Below, piece after piece: positions 38,643 to 46,896 of a stretch of 64,000 nucleotides of DNA. Under the pieces are notes generated by a model. That model did no database searches and was not told where the DNA came from. It saw only the letters and a program-made list of their open reading frames with translations. The stretch spans positions 434,001 to 498,000 of the forward strand of contig NZ_JAMZEG020000003.1 in the NCBI RefSeq assembly GCF_024435075.2, written 5' to 3'. The stretch is from Marinomonas maritima. GTDB taxonomy: Bacteria > Pseudomonadota > Gammaproteobacteria > Pseudomonadales > Marinomonadaceae. Each line of letters starts with the position of its first letter. Positions within the stretch are counted from its first letter, which is position 1. Both the position numbers and the translations under genes were made by a program.

Positions 38643-38654
38643 TTAACATGTTAA
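38643..38654. promoter_or_regulatory. HpaR-type operator, LysR/KPR intergenic region (site 1)
   Basis: A perfect copy of the palindrome TTAACATGTTAA, 72 bp upstream of the LysR start codon and 142 bp upstream of the ketopantoate-reductase-like gene. Assignment to HpaR rests on the same sequence occurring at hpaE, hpaG1 and hpaR. Confidence 0.65.
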
Positions 38655-38744
38655 TGACAATCAATCTACTTCAAAGCAAAGTGCTCCATAAAAACCTATA
38701 AGCACCACCATATTTTTTAGTGTTTTGCTCTCACCATGCTTTTT

Positions 38745-38756
38745 TTAACATGTTGA
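38745..38756. promoter_or_regulatory. HpaR-type operator (site 2)
   Basis: TTAACATGTTGA, one mismatch from the palindrome, 41 bp upstream of the ketopantoate-reductase-like start. Its centre is 102 bp from site 1, which is close to a whole number of helical turns. Confidence 0.55.
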
Positions 38757-38796
38757 TAAACATAGACAATACATAGATAAAAAAGGAAAAATAATA

Positions 38797-39777
38797 ATGA
38801 AAATATGTATCGTAGGCGTTGGCGCTATCGGCGGTTTTATTGGCGCTCGTCTTGCTACAAACAGCCAGTTCACTGTTAATGCATTGGCTCGCGGTGAAAG
38901 CCTACGTGCGCTCAACGAACATGGTTGGCGATTAGAACAAGACGGAGAGATCATTCAACGACCTTGTGTTGCTGCAGAATCCGCTGTCGTATTAGGCCTT
39001 CAAGACGTTATCTTCATCGCGTTAAAAACGCCAGCTCTAGCGCAAGTTCTACCAACCTTAGCCCCTCTTATTAATGAAAATACACTGATTGTTTCTGCTA
39101 TGAATGGCATTCCTTGGTGGTTTTTCCGAGATCTTGAAGAACAATCCAACCTTCCCTTTCACTCCGTGAACCCTAAAGGCGCTCACAATCTAGCAGTTCC
39201 CTACAAAAATATTATTGGCCTAGTCGTCCATGCCGCCGCCACACGCACGAAACCTGGCTTTATTCAACATAAGGCAGGCAATCATCTGCTTATTGGGGAG
39301 CCAGAAGGCGGGAAGTCGGCCAGAGTTCAAGCGCTTGCAGACACGCTCACTAAAGTGGGTTTTGACTGCCATCATTCATCGAATATTCGCTCTGAAATTT
39401 GGTTTAAATTGTGGGGCAACATGACCACAAACCCAATCAGTGCAATAACCGGCGCAACAGCGGATAAAATCCTTCAAGACCCCCTCGTTCGAAAGTATTG
39501 CTCTGCCGTTATGAATGAAGCAGCTATTTTAGGCGAGCAGATTGGTTGTCAGATCAATGAAGACCCAGAGAGCCGTCACGAAGGCACAGAAAAGCTAGGG
39601 GCGTTTAAAACCTCCATGCTACAAGACGTAGAAAACGGTCGCGCCATAGAACTAGACTCTATTCTAGGCATCGTTTATGAACTCGCACAAAGACTTGAAA
39701 TAAGTACGCCTAACATTGAATCTCTGTTTGGCTTAACCAGGTTATTTGCAAAAACAAAAGGTTTATACGATCAATAA
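38797..39777 (+). CDS. Ketopantoate reductase family (PanE/ApbA) oxidoreductase
   Basis: A 326-residue NAD(P)-dependent oxidoreductase of the PanE/ApbA family. The Rossmann motif is IVGVGAIGGFIGARL at the N-terminus, and the catalytic-lysine region is EIWFKLWGNMTTNPISAI. It may not be the pantothenate enzyme: it is isolated from other pan genes, it lies beside a 4-hydroxyphenylacetate cluster, and two HpaR-type operators precede it. Many PanE-family members beside catabolic genes act on other 2-oxo or 2-hydroxy acids. A good AAGGA ribosome site supports the start. Confidence 0.85.
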   Translation: MKICIVGVGAIGGFIGARLATNSQFTVNALARGESLRALNEHGWRLEQDGEIIQRPCVAAESAVVLGLQDVIFIALKTPALAQVLPTLAPLINENTLIVSAMNGIPWWFFRDLEEQSNLPFHSVNPKGAHNLAVPYKNIIGLVVHAAATRTKPGFIQHKAGNHLLIGEPEGGKSARVQALADTLTKVGFDCHHSSNIRSEIWFKLWGNMTTNPISAITGATADKILQDPLVRKYCSAVMNEAAILGEQIGCQINEDPESRHEGTEKLGAFKTSMLQDVENGRAIELDSILGIVYELAQRLEISTPNIESLFGLTRLFAKTKGLYDQ

Positions 39778-39794
39778 TAAATGAAAGCGCCTTA

Positions 39795-39825
39795 AAAAAC
39801 GCCCGATGGTATTCATCGGGCGCTT
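39795..39825. terminator. Terminator between KPR gene and dctP
   Basis: A 9-bp GC-rich stem, CGCCCGATG with CATCGGGCG around a 5-nt loop. On the minus strand it is followed by TTTTTT, so it mainly ends the TRAP operon; on the plus strand the tail is shorter. Confidence 0.88.
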
Positions 39826-39844
39826 TAGTCTAAACGTCGCTTCA

Positions 39845-40873
39845 TTACTTTTCGCTGTTAATGTCCTTCACGTATTGACGAAATGCTGCCAATCCGGCTT
39901 CTACATCAACATCACGATCTTTTACTGAATCCATCCAAAGCTGATCAATGCCTTTTGCCAATTTATTAAGATCTTTTACTCGTTGATCATCTTCGGCCAG
40001 GAACACCACATTGACGCCATTAGATTTGGCTTCCAAGATACCATTTTCATCTGCTTTACCCCAAGCAGCACCAGCCAGTCTAGATAGTTTCTCACCAGAA
40101 ACGCTTATTATAGCGTCTTGGTCTTTTTTACTCAGACTTTCAAATGTGTCAACATTCATAACAACACTAAACGCCGTTGTGTATAGGCCTCTAGGAAATA
40201 AGGTCAAATCAGAGCTTATTTCACTCAAACGGAGAAACTTTTGCTCCTGCACTGGCAAGAAAGTACCATCAACAACGCCTTGCTGCATCATTTCATACGA
40301 CTTAGGAGCAGGCGCTGCAACTGGCGTTACCTCTAAACGTTCAGCAAGGTCATTGATCAAACCGCCGCCAACACGCATTTTTTTACCTTTTAAATCGTCC
40401 AGCGAGTTAACAGGGAATTTGGTATGAAGTTGCCCCGGGCCGTGAACAAATAAAGCCAACAACTGCAAACCATCATATTCACCAGCCGATTCAAAATAAT
40501 TTTTGTATGTTCTCCATAATGCCACTGACCCAGTTTCGGCGTCTGTGATTTCACCAGGAATTTCAGCCACACTGGTAAGCGAGAATCGGCCCGGAAGATA
40601 AGCATTCACACTAAAACCAACGTCATAGACGCCATCCTCTACTGCATCAAAAATCGTCTTCGGGTGTCCTGTGTAGTTCTCAACAATAACCTCAACACGA
40701 CCCTCTGTTGCTTCTTCTACCCACTTTGCCCATATCGGCCAAACCGTCTCATTTTGTGGATTAGTCGGTGGCAACCAAGTCGCCACACGTAACGTCGTTT
40801 CAGCGGCCGTGGCGGAAAGAGAAAGTACAGCGCCTGCGGTGACACAAAGTAGGCTCTTCTTAAAATTCATCAT
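39845..40873 (-). CDS. dctP: TRAP transporter substrate-binding protein (DctP family)
   Basis: The periplasmic receptor of a tripartite TRAP importer, 342 residues. The signal peptide is KKSLLCVTAGAVLSLSATAA, and the mature part opens TTLRVATWLPPTNPQNETVW. The DctP signature around LKGKKMRVGGGLINDLAE holds the conserved arginine that usually contacts a substrate carboxylate. QGVVDGTFLPVQEQK is also typical. It is the last gene of dctQ-dctM-dctP on the minus strand, ending at a strong terminator. From operon position I infer an aromatic acid such as 4-hydroxyphenylacetate as substrate; this is not shown by sequence. Confidence 0.92.
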   Translation of the reverse strand: MMNFKKSLLCVTAGAVLSLSATAAETTLRVATWLPPTNPQNETVWPIWAKWVEEATEGRVEVIVENYTGHPKTIFDAVEDGVYDVGFSVNAYLPGRFSLTSVAEIPGEITDAETGSVALWRTYKNYFESAGEYDGLQLLALFVHGPGQLHTKFPVNSLDDLKGKKMRVGGGLINDLAERLEVTPVAAPAPKSYEMMQQGVVDGTFLPVQEQKFLRLSEISSDLTLFPRGLYTTAFSVVMNVDTFESLSKKDQDAIISVSGEKLSRLAGAAWGKADENGILEAKSNGVNVVFLAEDDQRVKDLNKLAKGIDQLWMDSVKDRDVDVEAGLAAFRQYVKDINSEK

Positions 40874-40958
40874 TTTTATTATTCCTATTTTTATGAATTA
40901 TAGTTGTCGTCACTACTTTTAAGATAAGAACAATAGCGACTCTGTCTGTAAAAAGGGT

Positions 40959-42287
40959 TTATCTATAAAGCAACTCGGGTAAAAACATCGACACTTGAAA
41001 AACAAAAACAATAATCAACAACCGAATAATATCCACACACCAGAACGGCGTAACGCCTTTAAAAATAGTGGCTGCTTTGACGTCTTTAAGCACCGCACTG
41101 AGCACAAAGACATTCATTCCAACAGGCGGTGTTATCAAACTAATTTCTGTCACTACAACCACCACGATACCAAACCAAACCAGATCAAACCCTAGACTGG
41201 ATACCAATGGATAGAAAACAGGCACAGTTAACAGCAACATCGAAAGGCTCTCAAAAACCATCCCAAGCACAATGTAAATGCCAAGAATGACAAGAATCAC
41301 CACCATCGGAGTAAGTTCTAATGCCGTCACAAAATTCAACAAAGCATCAGGCAAACCGGCACGATTGATAAAATCAGAAAAGACAAGCGCGCCTATTATC
41401 ACACTGAACAACATCGCAGACGTTCTAACCGTATCAATCAGCGTTTCATAGACAGCAAGAAAACTCAGGCTACGACGAGCAAAGCCGATAATTAACGCGC
41501 CACCAGCGCCAATACCGGCCGCTTCTGTTGGTGTGAAAACACCAAGGTAAATTCCACCCATGACAATCGTAAAGAGTAATAAAACACCCCAAATACCTCT
41601 TAGCGCAATCATGCGTTCTTTGAATGTCATACGTTCTCCAGCAGGACCCGCCGAAGGGTCTCGCCAAACGACGTAACGTACCGCGCCCATATAGAGCAAT
41701 ATCCCCAAAATTCCTGGAATAAAGCCCGCAGCGAACAACTCACGAATACTGGATTCTGTTAATAAACCATAAATAACTAAAATCACACTCGGTGGAATCA
41801 AGATCCCCAAGGTACCGCCCGCTGCAATAGAAGCGGTCGCCAGTCCATCTGAGTAACCGAACTTTCGCATAGGAGGCATCGCCACTTTCGCCATGGTGGC
41901 CGAGGTCGCCAAACTGGAGCCACAAATGGCTGAAAAACCACCACACGCCAAGACTGTTGACATGGCTAAGCCACCTTTACGGTGACCTAAAAAAGCATAA
42001 GATGCGTTATACAATTCCTGAGACAAACCAGAACGAGTAACAACGTTACCCATTAAAATAAACAGTGGAACGACGGACAAACTGTACTCTTGCACGGTTT
42101 CAATGACACGATTGGACGCCAAAGTAAGCGATGCCGTCCAACGAAAAGAAAAGACATTATCGAACCCAAGACCTTGCAAAATAGCAAAACCAAAAAAACC
42201 CACCACACCCATTGCAAACGCAATTGGCATACGCAGAACTAAAATCAAAAATAAAAGAGTGATAAAAGCGAGTAATATTACTGACAC
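40959..42287 (-). CDS. dctM: TRAP transporter large membrane subunit (DctM family)
   Basis: The large permease of the TRAP system, about 442 residues and about 12 membrane helices. I set the start at the GTG at 42287. GGAG sits 6 nt upstream, the start follows the dctQ stop codon by 1 nt, and the DctM-type N-terminus (SVILLAFITLLFLILVLRMP) begins there. The longer frame to 42344 would overlap dctQ by 56 bp. Conserved parts include VPLFILMGNVVTRSG, GGTLGILIPPSVILVIYG and FTPTEAAGIGAGGALIIG. The tight coupling with dctQ is the usual TRAP arrangement. Confidence 0.94.
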   Translation of the reverse strand: MSVILLAFITLLFLILVLRMPIAFAMGVVGFFGFAILQGLGFDNVFSFRWTASLTLASNRVIETVQEYSLSVVPLFILMGNVVTRSGLSQELYNASYAFLGHRKGGLAMSTVLACGGFSAICGSSLATSATMAKVAMPPMRKFGYSDGLATASIAAGGTLGILIPPSVILVIYGLLTESSIRELFAAGFIPGILGILLYMGAVRYVVWRDPSAGPAGERMTFKERMIALRGIWGVLLLFTIVMGGIYLGVFTPTEAAGIGAGGALIIGFARRSLSFLAVYETLIDTVRTSAMLFSVIIGALVFSDFINRAGLPDALLNFVTALELTPMVVILVILGIYIVLGMVFESLSMLLLTVPVFYPLVSSLGFDLVWFGIVVVVVTEISLITPPVGMNVFVLSAVLKDVKAATIFKGVTPFWCVDIIRLLIIVFVFQVSMFLPELLYR

Positions 42288-42288
42288 A

Positions 42289-42825
42289 CTATTCTCCAAC
42301 CTGCTGTGAAACATCGTTTTTATCGGTAAGCACTCGATAAGCACCGTAAGTGAGCATACACGCGGCCGTCAGCCAGCTCATAATGGCAATATATTGAGCA
42401 ATATACCCAGCAGGCAATCCAAGGTACTCAGTCACTTCTCCACGGCGCAGAGAACGCTCGGCCAATTGATAAATACGAACCGCTAAGAAATAAAACGAAG
42501 TAGAAATAATGAAAACGGAAAAAATACCAAGCACTTTAATGACACGTTTTCCTAATACAGGGTCAAGCAAATCCACCACAACATGGCTACCACGCCATGT
42601 CATCACTGGCATTTGAGCAAATACCATGACAGCCAAGCCAAGTTGCGTTATCTCAACAGCACCATCAATTGAATTATTGAAAAAATACCGCCCAACAACA
42701 TCAAAACAGGTCAGTAACACAAGTAATAACAACACTACAGCCGAAATCCCTTCAAGCACCAAGCCCATCCATCGATACACATTGGGCTCAGGATAATGTC
42801 TTTCTATCCATCCATTTAATTGCAT
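42289..42825 (-). CDS. dctQ: TRAP transporter small membrane subunit (DctQ family)
   Basis: A 178-residue four-helix membrane protein. The helix pair AVVLLLLVLLTCFDVVGRYFF and the segment FAQMPVMTWRGSHVVVDLL match DctQ. It is the first gene of the dctQMP unit and lies 154 bp after hpaD. That gap holds an HpaR-type operator and a possible promoter, so the transporter can be transcribed separately from hpaEFD. Confidence 0.93.
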   Translation of the reverse strand: MQLNGWIERHYPEPNVYRWMGLVLEGISAVVLLLLVLLTCFDVVGRYFFNNSIDGAVEITQLGLAVMVFAQMPVMTWRGSHVVVDLLDPVLGKRVIKVLGIFSVFIISTSFYFLAVRIYQLAERSLRRGEVTEYLGLPAGYIAQYIAIMSWLTAACMLTYGAYRVLTDKNDVSQQVGE

Positions 42826-42866
42826 GGAAACTCCTAGTGAATACGCTAATTATTATTTTAATTTAG

Positions 42867-42878
42867 TTATCATGTTAA
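42867..42878. promoter_or_regulatory. HpaR-type operator upstream of dctQ
   Basis: TTATCATGTTAA, one mismatch from the consensus; as a 16-mer (42865-42880) it is AGTTATCATGTTAACT. On the minus strand a TTGATT followed 16 bp later by TAACAT could be -35/-10 elements, which would place the -10 inside the operator. It is 42 bp upstream of the dctQ start codon. Confidence 0.6.
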
Positions 42879-42979
42879 CTAATCGATTGTGAAAATCAAA
42901 CCTCTTTTGATTAGAAAATAATCGAATAGGCAGAAATCAAGTCGTTTTCAAGGCTTCAAATAACGCCAATTCAACCGGA

Positions 42980-43909
42980 TCACAAACGGCTTTTTCCGTA
43001 GACAAAAGCATCATTTTCTACTGATGCCTGTGGGCCAGGAACCGCCTCACCCGTTTGTGGCGAGACTGGAAAAATAGCATTGATCTGGCCGGTACCTGAC
43101 GCACCAAAGTAAGGGGTTAACACTTCGACTTTCTGATCATAGTCCGACCAACCCAGTGCACCTAATAGCATAGCTGTATCGTGCATAAAGCCCTCACCGT
43201 GGCCTTTTGCCGCGTATTCAGGCAGCATTTCACAGAATGTTTTCCACTCTGCGTTTTCCCACATATTCACAACAGAATGATCAAGAGATTCTAGGAAAGG
43301 ACTCCAAACTTTATGAGCAAAATCCGGTGCCGTGCCATTTTGAGCAAAACGATGCGATAAAGACCCACTCGCTAAAATAGCCACGTTGCCCTCGTACTCT
43401 TTCTCTATTGCTTCGCGTAATGCCCAACCAAAGCGAGCAGAATCGTTTAAGTAATGCACCGTTAATAAAGCAGATACCGAAATCACCTTAAAATGCAGAT
43501 CTGGATTCATGTAGCGCATGGGCACAAGCGTGCCGTATTCAGGAGCCAGAGTGGTATCGTCATGGGCTAAGGTTTCTACACCCTGTTCATTACACACTTT
43601 GGCAATGATTTTACCCAACTCAGGGTTGCCATGGACTTCATAAGGCATGTTCTTAATAAAATGCGGCAACTCATTACTGGTATAGGTGCCTTTAAAATGC
43701 GGCGCACAGTTAATGTGGTAATTTGCATTCACCAACCAATGCGTATCAAAAACAATAATGGTATCGACGTTTAACGCTTTACAGCGTCGAGCAATCTCAT
43801 AATGCCCATCAATGGCGGACTGACGAGTTCCTTTACGAGGACCATCCAACTCAGAAAGATACATGGACGGTACATGCGTAATTTTTGCGGCTAATGCTAA
43901 CTTACCCAT
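42980..43909 (-). CDS. hpaD: 3,4-Dihydroxyphenylacetate 2,3-dioxygenase (LigB superfamily)
   Basis: HpaD opens the ring of homoprotocatechuate next to the hydroxyl pair (extradiol cleavage), giving 5-carboxymethyl-2-hydroxymuconate semialdehyde. The protein has 309 residues and belongs to the class III extradiol (LigB) group. Metal-site histidines are visible in KITHVPSMYLSEL and FDTHWLVNANYH, and the acid/base histidine region in LASGSLSHRF. It is longer than the E. coli enzyme (283), mainly at the C-terminus, which ends in a segment rich in Gly and Pro. It is the third gene of hpaE-hpaF-hpaD on the minus strand. Confidence 0.93.
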   Translation of the reverse strand: MGKLALAAKITHVPSMYLSELDGPRKGTRQSAIDGHYEIARRCKALNVDTIIVFDTHWLVNANYHINCAPHFKGTYTSNELPHFIKNMPYEVHGNPELGKIIAKVCNEQGVETLAHDDTTLAPEYGTLVPMRYMNPDLHFKVISVSALLTVHYLNDSARFGWALREAIEKEYEGNVAILASGSLSHRFAQNGTAPDFAHKVWSPFLESLDHSVVNMWENAEWKTFCEMLPEYAAKGHGEGFMHDTAMLLGALGWSDYDQKVEVLTPYFGASGTGQINAIFPVSPQTGEAVPGPQASVENDAFVYGKSRL

Positions 43910-43936
43910 TGGGAAAACCTCTTAACTTTGCATGGT

Positions 43937-44317
43937 CTATTTAAATAGAGCATGTATATTATTTTTATTAAATTTAAGAACGGGATGCAATTCGGTTAAT
44001 TCAAATGATATTTGGCAATAACTTGTATCAGTAATGGGTTTCATCCAATCACAGAGTATTTCAAACACCTTCTCTGCCACTTCTTGGCGCAATTCCATAC
44101 TGCGTCCATGGCCAATTTTTAACGTCAAATTAAGCAGCGAGAAATCTTCTCGGCCATCGGCAACACGGTAGTCATCACAACGAATCGCACGGCTACGCAC
44201 ACCACCTAATGGAAAAGCCCCCGTTGACACAATGTACTCATGAAACGCTTTAAACAACGGCTGAAAGTCTAACTTATCGTCTAGGTTCGCCGAGTATTCA
44301 ATAATAAAATGTGGCAT
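43937..44317 (-). CDS. hpaF: 5-Carboxymethyl-2-hydroxymuconate delta-isomerase
   Basis: HpaF is a small tautomerase-fold isomerase of the homoprotocatechuate pathway, 126 residues (E. coli 126). The catalytic proline is residue 2 (MPHFIIEYSANLDD), and the family segment GGVRSRAIRCDDYRVADG carries the conserved arginines. It sits 27 bp upstream of hpaD and 73 bp downstream of hpaE. Confidence 0.95.
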   Translation of the reverse strand: MPHFIIEYSANLDDKLDFQPLFKAFHEYIVSTGAFPLGGVRSRAIRCDDYRVADGREDFSLLNLTLKIGHGRSMELRQEVAEKVFEILCDWMKPITDTSYCQISFELTELHPVLKFNKNNIHALFK

Positions 44318-44390
44318 TCACGTCCCCAAAAATAGCATTTCTCAAAAAAGAGAAAATCCGTTTCCTCCTTCACTAACGTAACACCTTGAA

Positions 44391-45854
44391 TTAAACACCC
44401 CACTTAGGAATATGATGACTTCCCATGCTGATGCAAACGTTCTTCGGCTCACAGAAAATTTCGTAGCTGTAGGTTCCACCTTCACGACCGGTACCAGAGG
44501 CTTTCATGCCACCAAATGGCGTACGCAAGTCTCGAACGTTTTGACTGTTAACAAATATCATACCGGCTTCAATACGGCGAGCGATGCGATGCACCTTACC
44601 GTTATCTTGAGTCCATAGATAAGACGCCAAGCCATAATCGTTGTCATTGGCCATGCGGATGACATCTTCCTCATCTTTAAATGGGATCAATACCGCCACA
44701 GGACCAAATATTTCTTCACGGGCAATGCGCATGTCGTTGGTCACATCACGGAATGCCGTTGGACGAATAAAGTGCCCTCCTTTAAGGTGATCTGGCAAGG
44801 CTGCCGTTGGCTTCTCTGGACCACCCGCAATCAGCGTTGCGCCTTCTGCAATGCCTGTTTTGATATAACCTGTGACTTTGTCCCAATGCTGTTGGCTAAT
44901 CAACGCACCAACTTTAGTGTTCATGTCTGTTGGATCACCAACTTCAATTTTGTCGGCTCGAGCGGCAAAATCTGCGCAGAATTTATCGTAAATGGTTTCT
45001 TGTACAAAGATTCGAGACCCAGCGGTACAGCGCTCTCCATTGATAGAGAAAATACCAAATACGGCCGCATCAAGTGCGCGCTCATAATCACAATCATCAA
45101 AAATCATCACGGGGGATTTGCCGCCCAATTCCATAGAAAACTTCTTCAACCCTGCCGTCGAAATAATGTGTTTGCCAGTAGAAGTACCACCGGTGAACGA
45201 AATTGCCGCCACATCAGGATTAGTAATCAAGGCATTGCCTGTGGTGGCACCAAAACCATGAACGATATTAAATACCCCCGCTGGAATACCTGCTTCCATG
45301 GCTAACTTACCAAGAAAATCGGTCGTCAAAGGGGAAAGTTCAGACTGCTTCATCACCGCCGTATTACCCAATGCCAAGCAAGGCGCTGTCTTCCAAGTTC
45401 CCGTCATAAACGGCACGTTCCACGGTGAAATAAGCGCACAAACACCGGTAGGTTGATACAAGGAGTAATTCAACATTTGATCGTCCATAGGGTAAGTATG
45501 GCCGTTCATTTGCTTCGCCATTTCAGCAAAGAAATAAAAATTATTTGCTGCTCTAGGCACCAGTGCATTTTGCGTTTGATACAAAGGCAAACCCGTATCA
45601 GCGGTTTCCATTTGCGCCAGCGCTTCCACATTATCGGCGATTAAATCACCCAATTTGGTGATGATTTTCGAACGCTTCGCCACCGGCATGTTTGCCCAAG
45701 CAGGAAACGCGGCTTTCGCTGCCGCAACCGCTTCAGCCACTTGAGCATCCGACGCGTGCGCTACTTCCGCCAACATCTCACCCGTGGCTGGATTAAACGT
45801 TTGGAAGGTCTCTTTGCTTTCAACCCATTTGCCATTGATTAAATTTTTTATCAT
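44391..45854 (-). CDS. hpaE: 5-Carboxymethyl-2-hydroxymuconate semialdehyde dehydrogenase
   Basis: HpaE oxidises the ring-cleavage product to 5-carboxymethyl-2-hydroxymuconate with NAD. The 487-residue aldehyde dehydrogenase has the general-base Glu242 (MELGGKSPV) and nucleophilic Cys276 (INGERCTAGS), plus the NAD-binding ISFTGGTSTGK. It is the first gene of the hpaEFD unit. It is read from a promoter about 115-140 bp upstream (TTGACA, 17 bp, TAATTT on the minus strand) with an HpaR-type operator directly downstream of the -10. Context, not sequence alone, fixes the substrate. Confidence 0.94.
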   Translation of the reverse strand: MIKNLINGKWVESKETFQTFNPATGEMLAEVAHASDAQVAEAVAAAKAAFPAWANMPVAKRSKIITKLGDLIADNVEALAQMETADTGLPLYQTQNALVPRAANNFYFFAEMAKQMNGHTYPMDDQMLNYSLYQPTGVCALISPWNVPFMTGTWKTAPCLALGNTAVMKQSELSPLTTDFLGKLAMEAGIPAGVFNIVHGFGATTGNALITNPDVAAISFTGGTSTGKHIISTAGLKKFSMELGGKSPVMIFDDCDYERALDAAVFGIFSINGERCTAGSRIFVQETIYDKFCADFAARADKIEVGDPTDMNTKVGALISQQHWDKVTGYIKTGIAEGATLIAGGPEKPTAALPDHLKGGHFIRPTAFRDVTNDMRIAREEIFGPVAVLIPFKDEEDVIRMANDNDYGLASYLWTQDNGKVHRIARRIEAGMIFVNSQNVRDLRTPFGGMKASGTGREGGTYSYEIFCEPKNVCISMGSHHIPKWGV

Positions 45855-45951
45855 TTTTATTGCCCCTTCAAAGCCGGTTTTCTTCTTCTGCGCCTTCTCT
45901 TTAAGTGCCGCTAAAAAGCGCTCTAAATAAAGTAAAGCGGTGTAAAACTTA

Positions 45952-45963
45952 TTAACATGTTAA
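45952..45963. promoter_or_regulatory. HpaR-type operator upstream of hpaE
   Basis: A perfect TTAACATGTTAA, 98 bp upstream of the hpaE start and immediately downstream of the predicted -10. Binding here would cover the transcription start. Confidence 0.72.
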
Positions 45964-45965
45964 GT

Positions 45966-45994
45966 AAATTATGCCTCATAGAAGAAATTGTCAA
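45966..45994 (-). promoter_or_regulatory. Predicted sigma-70 promoter of hpaEFD
   Basis: On the minus strand a consensus -35 TTGACA (complement of 45989-45994), a 17-bp spacer and -10 TAATTT (complement of 45966-45971). The operator follows within 3 bp. Confidence 0.6.
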
Positions 45995-46083
45995 GACACA
46001 AAAATAGAAGAAAACCAATTTATTGCATTCAATTTGTATTTAATTCTGTCCGTTTATTTTTCAACCAAAGATCATTTTTTGAG

Positions 46084-46115
46084 TTGACACAAGAAGATGA
46101 TTAAGTAAATATAAT
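46084..46115 (+). promoter_or_regulatory. Predicted sigma-70 promoter of the hpaG operon
   Basis: TTGACA at 46084-46089 and a perfect TATAAT at 46110-46115. The spacer is 20 bp, longer than ideal; AAATAT at 46107 with a 17-bp spacer is an alternative. The HpaR-type operator starts at the last base of the -10. Confidence 0.5.
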
Positions 46116-46126
46116 TAACATGTTAA
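46115..46126. promoter_or_regulatory. HpaR-type operator upstream of hpaG1
   Basis: A perfect TTAACATGTTAA that ends 22 bp before the hpaG1 start codon and overlaps the predicted transcription start. Confidence 0.72.
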
Positions 46127-46147
46127 GCATATTAGGACGATTATCCC

Positions 46148-46885
46148 ATGCTCCATTACAAAACAAGAAAAAATGATCAAGTGATCAACTTACAAGCAAA
46201 AGCCCCATTTGAAGTAGCGTTAGAAGGTGGCCTTCTTCCTGCCGTAAACGGTGCAGTCATTGGTGTTGCGTTAAATGACAAAATCCTCTACCAATCGTTA
46301 GAAACACAATTTAACGAAAAGCCTCACGTTAGCCCGCCAAAAACACCGGTATTGCATATAAAGACCGACAACACACACATTGGTTATGGCGACGCGATTC
46401 GCATTCCAAGTGACATGGGTGCTGTTTTTGCTGGACCATCATTAGGCATTGTAATGGGCAAAAAAGCGTGTCGAGTGACGGAAGAAACCGCCCTTGATTA
46501 CGTGCAAGGTTACACCATCGTCAATGAGGTCAGCCTAGCGGAAACATCTTTCTATCGCCCTGCTGTAAAAGCCAAATGTCGTGATACGTTTTGCCCAATC
46601 GGGCCTTGGGTAATGGACGCAACGGATCTAGATTCACCACAAAATCTGGCCATTAAAACCTACATCAATGACACGCTTTGCCATGAAACCAACACCAATC
46701 AGATGGTTCATAGCATCGAGCAAGTAATCGCCTATATCAGTAGTTTTATCACCCTAGAGGTCGGCGACATGATCATCGCTGGTACACCACTGCGCACCGA
46801 AAACCTTGAAATAAACACAGGTGACGTAGTCATGGTCGAGATTGAAAAAGTCGGCCGTTTAGTTAACCCAGTGGTAGCAGAATAG
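46148..46885 (+). CDS. hpaG1: Homoprotocatechuate isomerase/decarboxylase, HpaG1 subunit (HpaG N-terminal half)
   Basis: A 245-residue FAH-superfamily protein equivalent to the N-terminal half of E. coli HpaG, which is a single fused protein. The HpaG pair isomerises and decarboxylates the 5-oxo-pent-3-ene-1,2,5-tricarboxylate intermediate. The HpaG1-type features are FAGPSLGIVMGKKACRV, GYTIVNEVSLAETSFYRPAV and KCRDTFCPIGPWV. The metal-binding E-x-E and D residues seen in HpaG2 are replaced here (GPS and NEVSLAE), so this half probably does not hold the catalytic metal. First gene of the plus-strand hpa operon; hpaG2 follows after 11 bp. Confidence 0.92.
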   Translation: MLHYKTRKNDQVINLQAKAPFEVALEGGLLPAVNGAVIGVALNDKILYQSLETQFNEKPHVSPPKTPVLHIKTDNTHIGYGDAIRIPSDMGAVFAGPSLGIVMGKKACRVTEETALDYVQGYTIVNEVSLAETSFYRPAVKAKCRDTFCPIGPWVMDATDLDSPQNLAIKTYINDTLCHETNTNQMVHSIEQVIAYISSFITLEVGDMIIAGTPLRTENLEINTGDVVMVEIEKVGRLVNPVVAE

Positions 46886-46896
46886 GAGTGATGACA

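Noticed and set aside
44772..45305. 177-codon open frame opposite hpaE
   Set aside because: Antisense to a well-conserved aldehyde dehydrogenase; composition follows from the opposite codons.
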